A DNA stretch of 33,056 nucleotides from Lysobacter antibioticus HS124 (GTDB lineage Bacteria > Pseudomonadota > Gammaproteobacteria > Xanthomonadales > Xanthomonadaceae): contig NZ_HG424455.1 in assembly GCF_000336385.2 (NCBI RefSeq), positions 1 to 33,056 of the forward strand, in the 5' to 3' direction. Under the pieces are notes generated by a model. It did no database searches. It saw only the letters and a program-made list of their open reading frames with translations, and was not told the DNA's origin. Every line of letters starts with the position of its first letter. The stretch's first letter is position 1. The translations under genes and the position numbers were made by a program. Shown in pieces: positions 27,315 through 33,056 of this stretch.

Positions 27315-28508
27315 TTGAGCCAGACCTCCGCCAACCCCGCCCTGAGCACCCCGCCGCTGTCGCTGTACGTGCACCTGCCCTGGTGCGTGCGCAAATGCCC
27401 GTACTGCGACTTCAATTCCCATGAGGGCCGCGGCGCGCTGCCGTTCCAGGCCTATGTCGACGCCCTGCTCGCCGACCTCGAGCACGACCTGCCGCTGGTC
27501 TGGGGCCGGCCCGTGCACAGCGTGTTCTTCGGCGGCGGCACCCCGAGCCTGTTCCCGCCGGAATTCATCGACCGCTTCCTGCAGGGCGCCGGGGCACGCC
27601 TGCGCCTGGCGCCGGGCTGCGAGATCACCCTGGAGACCAACCCCGGCACCGCCGAACACGGCCGCTTCGAGCTGTACAAGGCCGCGGGGGTCAACCGGCT
27701 GAGCTTCGGCATCCAGAGCTTCGACGACGACTGCCTGCGCCGGCTGGGCCGGATCCACGACAGCGGCGAGGCCGAGGCCGCGGTCAAGCTGGCCCAGGAC
27801 GCCGGCTTCGACAATCTCAACCTGGACCTGATGTACGCCCTGCCCGGCCAGACCCTGGCCATGGCCGAGCGCGACCTGGAGCGCGCCTTCGCCCTGCAGC
27901 CGGCGCATATCTCGCATTACCAGCTGACCCTGGAACCCAACACCGTGTTCGCGGCGCGCCCGCCGCAGGGGATTCCCGACGAGGACGGCGCCTGGGACAT
28001 GCAGGAGCACTGTCAGGCGCTGCTGGCCGAGCGGGGTTATGCGCAATACGAAGTCAGCGCCTATGCGCGCGAAGGCCGGCGCTGCGCGCACAACCTCAAT
28101 TACTGGCGCTACGGCGACTACCTGGGCATCGGCGCCGGCGCCCACGGCAAGATCACTCTCGGCGCCGAGCAGACCATCCTGCGGCGTTGGAAGCACAAGC
28201 ATCCGACCCAGTACCTGGCCGCCGCCGGCAGCGCCGCGGCGATCGGCGGCGACGACCGGATCGACCCGGCGCGGCGTCCGTTCGAGTACATGCTGAACCT
28301 GTTGCGCCTGGTCGAAGGCTTCGCTTTGAGCGATTTCGAGGCGCGCACCGGGCTGGCGCGGCCGGCGATCGCGCCGCAATTGCGGCAGGCCGTGGAAGCC
28401 GGCTGGCTGGACTGTGACGGCGAGCGGGTTCGCCCGACCGAACTCGGCCGCCGCTTCACCAACGACGTCGTCGCCTTGTTCCTGTCCGACTCGCCCCCGC
28501 CCGGATAG
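27315..28508 (+). CDS. hemW: HemW-like radical SAM haem chaperone
   Basis: HemW belongs to the radical SAM superfamily, is related to coproporphyrinogen dehydrogenase HemN, and is reported to bind haem and hand it to respiratory proteins. The 397-aa product has the cluster motif in YVHLPWCVRKCPYCDFNSH (C24, C28, C31), the variant with three residues then two, plus VFFGGGTPSLF (SAM-binding GGGTP), ITLETNPGT, GVNRLSFGIQSFDD and the C-terminal NYWRYGDYLGIGAGAHGK with HemN-type end domain. The start is TTG; no ATG or good ribosome binding site is available, and the frame is shared with the preceding gene after its stop. It ends the rph-rdgB-hemW group. Confidence 0.94.
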   Translation: MSQTSANPALSTPPLSLYVHLPWCVRKCPYCDFNSHEGRGALPFQAYVDALLADLEHDLPLVWGRPVHSVFFGGGTPSLFPPEFIDRFLQGAGARLRLAPGCEITLETNPGTAEHGRFELYKAAGVNRLSFGIQSFDDDCLRRLGRIHDSGEAEAAVKLAQDAGFDNLNLDLMYALPGQTLAMAERDLERAFALQPAHISHYQLTLEPNTVFAARPPQGIPDEDGAWDMQEHCQALLAERGYAQYEVSAYAREGRRCAHNLNYWRYGDYLGIGAGAHGKITLGAEQTILRRWKHKHPTQYLAAAGSAAAIGGDDRIDPARRPFEYMLNLLRLVEGFALSDFEARTGLARPAIAPQLRQAVEAGWLDCDGERVRPTELGRRFTNDVVALFLSDSPPPG

Positions 28509-28664
28509 CGCGGACCGTTCGCGCCGGAATGCGCAATGCGGCGCGCGCGGTGGCCGCCGCTCCCCCCTCAAGCCGTTGCTGCGAATGGCCGCCTCCTATC
28601 GGCTGTCGCGCCCGTCCGCTCCCGCACACGGGATTCGGGCTGGCGAGCGCCCGGGAGGCGTGGT

Positions 28665-28670
28665 TATATC
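28665..28670 (+). promoter_or_regulatory. Candidate -10 for the DUF1631-PilZ unit
   Basis: TATATC, the only AT-rich hexamer in the 187-base gap after hemW, stands 25 bases before the ATG at 28696. No -35 at the right distance is visible. Confidence 0.35.
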
Positions 28671-28695
28671 TCGCGGTCGTCTGCAACCAATTCCC

Positions 28696-30945
28696 ATGCC
28701 CGCCACGTACGACCCTCTGGACGCTTCGCCGCCGCGGCCCACCCTGGCCACGGCCGCCCTGCCGCGTCGCGTGCGCCGGGCGCTGGAACAGCTCTACGCT
28801 TTGATCAGCGACGAGACCGCGCCGCCGCTGGAGCGGATGCTGGCCGAGTTCGAGCAACAATTGTTCCGCCAGGCCGATCAGGCCCGCCTCCCCAGTCTGC
28901 AAGCCGGCTATCTGGAAACCCTGCGCCTGGTGCGGCTGCGCCGCGCCGACCTGATCCCGCGTTTCCTGGTCCTGCTGGAAGCCGCCCTGACCCGGGTGCG
29001 CGAGCCGCCCCCGCGCGCGGTCAAGGCCGGCACGCCGAGCTTCGGCGACCTGCGCCTGCTCGACGACAGCGAAATCGACGAGGACACCGTCCTGCGCAAC
29101 ATCGCCGTGCGCCAGGAGTCGCGCTCCAGCCTCGGCCTGATGCTGCTCGGCCAGCGCTTCGGGGTGCTGGCCGGCGGCCCGGCATTCGATGCCGAGCGCC
29201 TGCCGGTCGGCCCGCACCGGCTGGGCCGGATCTTCGCCGACGCCTGCCAGCCGCTGCAGATCGGGCTGGACTCGCGCCTGGATCTGTACCGGGTGTTCGA
29301 CCAGCAGGTCATGCCGGGCTATGCCCACCTGGTCGAGCAGATGAACGCCCTGCTGGCGCGCGAGAACGTGCTGCCCGGCTTGTCGTTCGTGCCGCTGCGC
29401 ACCACCCGCGACCGCAGCGCCGTCGACCCCGCCGCCGCCGACAAACCGCGCGCGGCGCCGGCGGAGACCGCCCCGGGCACCGCACAACCGCGCCCCCACA
29501 CCGCTTGGCTCGGCCAACGCAACGCCGCCGCGCCGGCCGAGCGCAACCGCGACGAGTTCGCCACCCTGCAGCGCTGGCTGGACGAGCGCCGCGGCTTGGT
29601 CGACCGGTTGCGTCCGCGCATTCCCGGCCAGCCGCCGACCGCGATCGCGCTGGACACCGGCGAAGTGCTCGATGCCCTGACCCGGGCCGACCAGGAACTG
29701 CCGCGCGGCGAACAGCGGCTGCGCAAGATCGCCGAGTTGCGCCAGGCCGTGCTCAGCCGCGCCCAGGCCGGCACCTCGCTGTCGCGCGACGACGGCGACG
29801 TGTTCGAACTGCTCGACCTGCTCTACGACGAAATCGAACACCGCCTGCGCGGCGACTCGAACATCGCCGCCCTGCTCAACCGCTTGCAGGCCCCGCTACT
29901 GCACGCCGCGCTGCGCGATCATTCGCTGCTCGGCCAGCAGAGCAACCCGGCGCTGCAGCTGCTCAACACCGTCGCCGAAGCCGGCGCGCGCTGGACGCCG
30001 AACGACGATGTCGATCCGCAGTTGCTCGAACCGCTGCACCGCGCGGTCGACCATGTCGCCACGCACTTGAGCGACGGCGAGGCCGCGTTCGACTACGCCA
30101 ATCAGCGCCTGCAGGAGCAATTGCAGACGCTGAACCGCAAGGCCGAAGTGACCGAACGCCGCCACGTCGAGGCCGCGCGCGGCAAGGAAAAGCTCGAACT
30201 GGCCAAGCGCCGCGCCGCCGAGACGGTCGAATCGATCAGCGCCGACCAGCGCCTGCCGCGCTTCGTCCAGAGCCTGCTCAACCAGGCCTGGGCCGATGTG
30301 CTGACCCTCACCCTGCTGCGCCACGGCGAAGACTCCGAAGCCTGGCGGCGCCAGCTCGAAATCACCGGGCAGATCGTCGCCGCCAACAACGGCGAAACCG
30401 GCCCGGCCGCGCCGGCAGGGCTGGAAGCGGACATCGAACACGCGCTGGGCCTGGTCGGCTACCACGCCGACGACGCCCGCGCGATCGCCCACCAGCTCAG
30501 CCTGGGCGCCGCGCCGGGCGAAGACGCGGCCTCGCGCACCGAACTGGCGATGAAGCTGCGCGCGCGCGGCCGCCTCGGCGAAGAAGCCGCTCCGGTGCGG
30601 ACCGAGCTGCCGCCGCGCAACGAAGCCGAGCAAGACTGCTGGGAGCGGATCCGCACTCTGCCGTTCGGCACCTGGTTCGAATTCGTACAGAACCAACAGG
30701 GCGACGTGGTGCGGCGACGGTTGTCCTGGTTCAGCACCGTCACCGACAACGCCCTGTTCGTGAACCAGCGCGGCCAGCGCGTGGGCGAGCAATCGCTGGA
30801 CAGTCTGGCGCGGATGATGGCGCGCGATCAGGCGCGGGTGGTCGCCGCCGAACGCAGCGGCCTGGTCGAGCGCGCCTGGCACGCGGCCCTGGACTTGCTG
30901 CGCGGGTTCGGCGCCAAGCCCCACGATGCCGGAGACGGCGCATGA
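28696..30945 (+). CDS. DUF1631 family protein
   Basis: A 749-aa cytoplasmic, largely helical protein matching DUF1631: an N-terminal block RRALEQLYALISDETAPPLERMLAEFEQQLFRQAD, DLRLLDDSEIDEDTVLRNIAVRQES, IGLDSRLDLYRVFDQQVMPGYAHLVEQMN, and the C-terminal region AEQDCWERIRTLPFGTWFEFVQNQQGDVVRRRLSWFSTVTDNALFVNQRGQRV. That last region has the strand pattern of a PilZ-like barrel, but lacks the RxxxR and NxSxxG c-di-GMP motifs. A Pro/Ala-rich linker spans about 240-275. The family's function is not established. It overlaps the following PilZ gene by ATGA, so the two are likely partners. Confidence 0.88.
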   Translation: MPATYDPLDASPPRPTLATAALPRRVRRALEQLYALISDETAPPLERMLAEFEQQLFRQADQARLPSLQAGYLETLRLVRLRRADLIPRFLVLLEAALTRVREPPPRAVKAGTPSFGDLRLLDDSEIDEDTVLRNIAVRQESRSSLGLMLLGQRFGVLAGGPAFDAERLPVGPHRLGRIFADACQPLQIGLDSRLDLYRVFDQQVMPGYAHLVEQMNALLARENVLPGLSFVPLRTTRDRSAVDPAAADKPRAAPAETAPGTAQPRPHTAWLGQRNAAAPAERNRDEFATLQRWLDERRGLVDRLRPRIPGQPPTAIALDTGEVLDALTRADQELPRGEQRLRKIAELRQAVLSRAQAGTSLSRDDGDVFELLDLLYDEIEHRLRGDSNIAALLNRLQAPLLHAALRDHSLLGQQSNPALQLLNTVAEAGARWTPNDDVDPQLLEPLHRAVDHVATHLSDGEAAFDYANQRLQEQLQTLNRKAEVTERRHVEAARGKEKLELAKRRAAETVESISADQRLPRFVQSLLNQAWADVLTLTLLRHGEDSEAWRRQLEITGQIVAANNGETGPAAPAGLEADIEHALGLVGYHADDARAIAHQLSLGAAPGEDAASRTELAMKLRARGRLGEEAAPVRTELPPRNEAEQDCWERIRTLPFGTWFEFVQNQQGDVVRRRLSWFSTVTDNALFVNQRGQRVGEQSLDSLARMMARDQARVVAAERSGLVERAWHAALDLLRGFGAKPHDAGDGA

Positions 30946-31289
30946 ACGATCCTTTCCGCCGCGCCCGCCGGCGCCGCATCGCCGACACCGTGCAGGTCGT
31001 GGACACCATGACCGAGACCGTGATCGGCCACCTCGGCAATCTGTCCGAGACCGGCATGATGCTGATCGCCAGCGCGCCGCTGACCGAGGACGCGCTGTAC
31101 CAGCTGCGCTTCGATCTGCGCGACTCGGCGCAGCAGCCGCCGATCGAGGTCGGCGCGCACCTGCTGTGGCAAGACCGCGCCAGCATGCCCGGCCAGACCT
31201 GGGCCGGCTTCCGCTTCATCTGCGTGCCCGAGAACGGCATGCAGCATCTGCGGCGTTGGCTGGATTCGCCGGGCGGCAACTACGAGTAG
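30942..31289 (+). CDS. PilZ-domain protein
   Basis: A 115-aa single-domain protein. It carries the c-di-GMP-binding signatures: an N-terminal Arg-rich stretch RRARRRRIADTVQVV (RxxxR) and NLSETGMMLIA (the [D/N]xSxxG motif). The remaining strands PIEVGAHLLWQD...TWAGFRFICVPE complete the six-stranded barrel and GMQHLRRWLD is the terminal helix. It should therefore be a c-di-GMP receptor. The ATG overlaps the DUF1631 stop. A role with that protein, or in surface motility, is an inference from the operon. Confidence 0.93.
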   Translation: MNDPFRRARRRRIADTVQVVDTMTETVIGHLGNLSETGMMLIASAPLTEDALYQLRFDLRDSAQQPPIEVGAHLLWQDRASMPGQTWAGFRFICVPENGMQHLRRWLDSPGGNYE

Positions 31290-31462
31290 CGGACGACAGC
31301 GGCGCAGTCGCGAGCCGGGACCGGGGCGCAGGGCCAACGGACAAACCGCGCAAAGCCGGCCGCCGCCGCTTTGGCCGAGGCCTATCCGCCGACTCCTGGC
31401 TTCAGGCACTGCCGGCCGCGAGGGCGCAAAATAGCCCCCGTCCCCGCCAGTCCGCGCCCGCA

Positions 31463-32803
31463 ATGACCGCTTCCGACCGCTCCGCCGATCCGTCCGCCCT
31501 GTACGCCTCGCACGTCGCCGAACTGCAGCGCCGCGCCGAAACCGCGCTGGAACGCGGCGGCTTCGATCATCTGGTGGTGCCCAGCGGCACCTTGCACTAT
31601 CAGGTCTTCGACGATCGCGACTACCCGTATGCGGTCAATCCGCAGTTCAAGGCCTGGGTGCCGCTGGTGCGCAATCCCGGCAGCTGGCTGGTGTTCACGC
31701 CGGGCGCCAAGCCCAAGCTGGTCTATCTGCAACCGTTCGACTACTGGCACGTGGTGCCGCAGGCGCCGAGCGGCTGGTGGGTCGAACACTTCGAAGTGAT
31801 CGTGATCCGCGAGCCGCAGCAGGCGCTGGCGCATCTGCCCGCCGACGCCGCCCGCTGCGCGATCCTCGGCGAGCCGCAGAGCGCGCTGGGCGCGTTCGCG
31901 CCGAACAATCCGCCGCCGGTGATCGATTACCTGGAGTACCACCGCGCGTTCAAGACGCCCTACGAAGTGGCGATGATGCGCGAGGCCACGCGCAAGGGCG
32001 TGCGCGCGCACCGCGCCGCCGAAGCCGCGTTCCGCGCCGGCGCCAGCGAATTCGACATCCACCTGGCCTACTGCGCCGCCGCGCGCCAGGACGCCAACGA
32101 ACTGCCCTACGGCAACATCGTCGCCTTGAACCAGAACGGCGCGGTGCTGCACTACATGGAACTCGACCGCGAAGCGCCGGCGCAATCGCGCAGCTTCCTG
32201 ATCGACGCCGGCGCCAGCCACGTCGGCTACGCCTGCGACATCACCCGCACGTACGCCGCCGACCGCGACGGCGAGTTCCAGGCCCTGATCGACGCGGTCG
32301 ACCTCGCGCAACGGCGCATGTGCGACCAGGTCCGCGCCGGCTTCGACTACAAGCAACTGCATCTGGACGCGCATCTGGCCCTGGCCGGCATCCTCAAGGA
32401 CTTCGGCGTTTTGAAGACCTCGCCCGAAGCCGCGGTCGCCACCGGCGTCAGCGGCGTGTTCTTCCCGCACGGCATCGGCCACGGCATCGGCCTGCAGGTG
32501 CACGAGGTGGCCGGTTTCGCCGCCTCCGACCGCGGCGGCCGCATCGACAAGCCGGCCGGGCACCCCTATCTGCGCCTGACCCGCGTGCTCGAACCGGGCA
32601 TGGCGGTGACGATCGAGCCGGGCTTGTACTTCGTCGACTTGCTGCTGCAGGGCCTCAAGCAGGGCGAACACGCCGACAGCGTCGACTGGAACCGGATCGA
32701 ACAGTGGCGCCCGTACGGCGGCATCCGCATCGAAGACGACGTGGTCTGCACCGAGGCCGCGCCGGTCAACCTGACCCGCGAAGAGTTCGCTGCGGTGGAC
32801 TGA
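31463..32803 (+). CDS. pepQ: Xaa-Pro dipeptidase (M24 family)
   Basis: PepQ hydrolyses Xaa-Pro dipeptides using a dinuclear metal centre in the pita-bread fold. The five metal ligands are present: D248 (FLIDAGAS), D259 (YACDITRTYA), H340 (HGIGHGIGLQVHE), E385 (TIEPGLY) and E424 (RIEDDVV), matching the spacing of Escherichia coli PepQ. The N-terminal creatinase-like domain covers about 1-165 and the 446-aa length is normal. The start at 31463 gives the family N-terminus (SALYASHVAELQRR). It is separated from the PilZ gene by 173 bases; AAAATA at 31428-31433 may be a -10. No terminator is visible. Confidence 0.96.
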   Translation: MTASDRSADPSALYASHVAELQRRAETALERGGFDHLVVPSGTLHYQVFDDRDYPYAVNPQFKAWVPLVRNPGSWLVFTPGAKPKLVYLQPFDYWHVVPQAPSGWWVEHFEVIVIREPQQALAHLPADAARCAILGEPQSALGAFAPNNPPPVIDYLEYHRAFKTPYEVAMMREATRKGVRAHRAAEAAFRAGASEFDIHLAYCAAARQDANELPYGNIVALNQNGAVLHYMELDREAPAQSRSFLIDAGASHVGYACDITRTYAADRDGEFQALIDAVDLAQRRMCDQVRAGFDYKQLHLDAHLALAGILKDFGVLKTSPEAAVATGVSGVFFPHGIGHGIGLQVHEVAGFAASDRGGRIDKPAGHPYLRLTRVLEPGMAVTIEPGLYFVDLLLQGLKQGEHADSVDWNRIEQWRPYGGIRIEDDVVCTEAAPVNLTREEFAAVD

Positions 32804-32853
32804 GCGCCGCCAGCCGTAGCACGAAGGCGCGAGTCGCCGTCCAGAACTTTGCA

Positions 32854-32930
<77 letters not shown>

Positions 32931-33056
32931 AAAGAGCTTGGCGCCGCAGCGAACTCGCGAGAACGCCCTGAAGCCCCGAAGGGCGGGCGGCAGGGATGCG
33001 GCCCGTGCGCAGCCAGGCCAGGGAGGGCCTGTGCGGAGCAGCCCGGCGCAAACCTC

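Noticed and set aside
28414-28695. Upstream extension of the DUF1631 protein
   Set aside because: The frame is open from 28414 but overlaps hemW and the added residues are low-complexity Arg/Pro/Ser; the ATG at 28696 gives a plausible N-terminus.

Overview
The window is GC-rich proteobacterial chromosome with Xanthomonadaceae gene content and order (pilM/pilN divergent from the PBP1A gene, rpmE2 upstream of gltA, rpoZ-spoT-ridA, yicC-gmk divergent from rph-rdgB-hemW). Lysobacter or a close relative is the best guess; this rests on protein resemblance and on abundant GGGATT-type intergenic repeats, not on a database search. No tRNA, rRNA, CRISPR array, prophage or transposase gene is visible.

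Layout. 1-1609: start of the type IV pilus assembly operon (pilM, partial pilN), leftward. 2011-4575: PBP1A, rightward, closed by an intrinsic terminator. 4822-6016: two poorly characterised rightward genes. 6100-8081: citrate synthase and ribosomal protein L31 type B, leftward, each with a recognisable promoter. 8431-10907: accessory-looking leftward stretch with a nucleoside hydrolase, a DUF4166 protein and a minimal RTX-repeat protein, separated by large inverted repeats. 11040-13157: recG. 13316-18176: leftward three-gene operon (beta-helix lipoprotein, dihaem cytochrome c lipoprotein, TonB-dependent receptor) facing a divergent AraC-type regulator (18350-19414). 19522-24727: leftward housekeeping genes ridA, spoT, rpoZ, gmk, yicC. 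24797-32803: rightward genes rph, VOC protein, rdgB, small membrane protein, hemW, DUF1631 protein, PilZ protein and pepQ.

The strongest candidate for an undescribed system is the 13316-19414 module. The beta-helix/dihaem-cytochrome pair matches what I recall of the paired families TIGR03805/TIGR03806, whose function is unknown. Here it is tied to an outer-membrane receptor and a dedicated regulator, suggesting inducible uptake and periplasmic oxidation of an unidentified ligand.

The second notable signal is a family of GGGATT-rich elements. One has perfect 24-bp terminal inverted repeats (19915-20049). Two copies fill the intercistronic gaps spoT/ridA and yicC/gmk right up to the downstream start codon, leaving both downstream genes without a Shine-Dalgarno sequence; a third supplies the stop codon of the AraC-type gene. 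spoT and recG also appear to have promoters placed so that their mRNAs would be leaderless.
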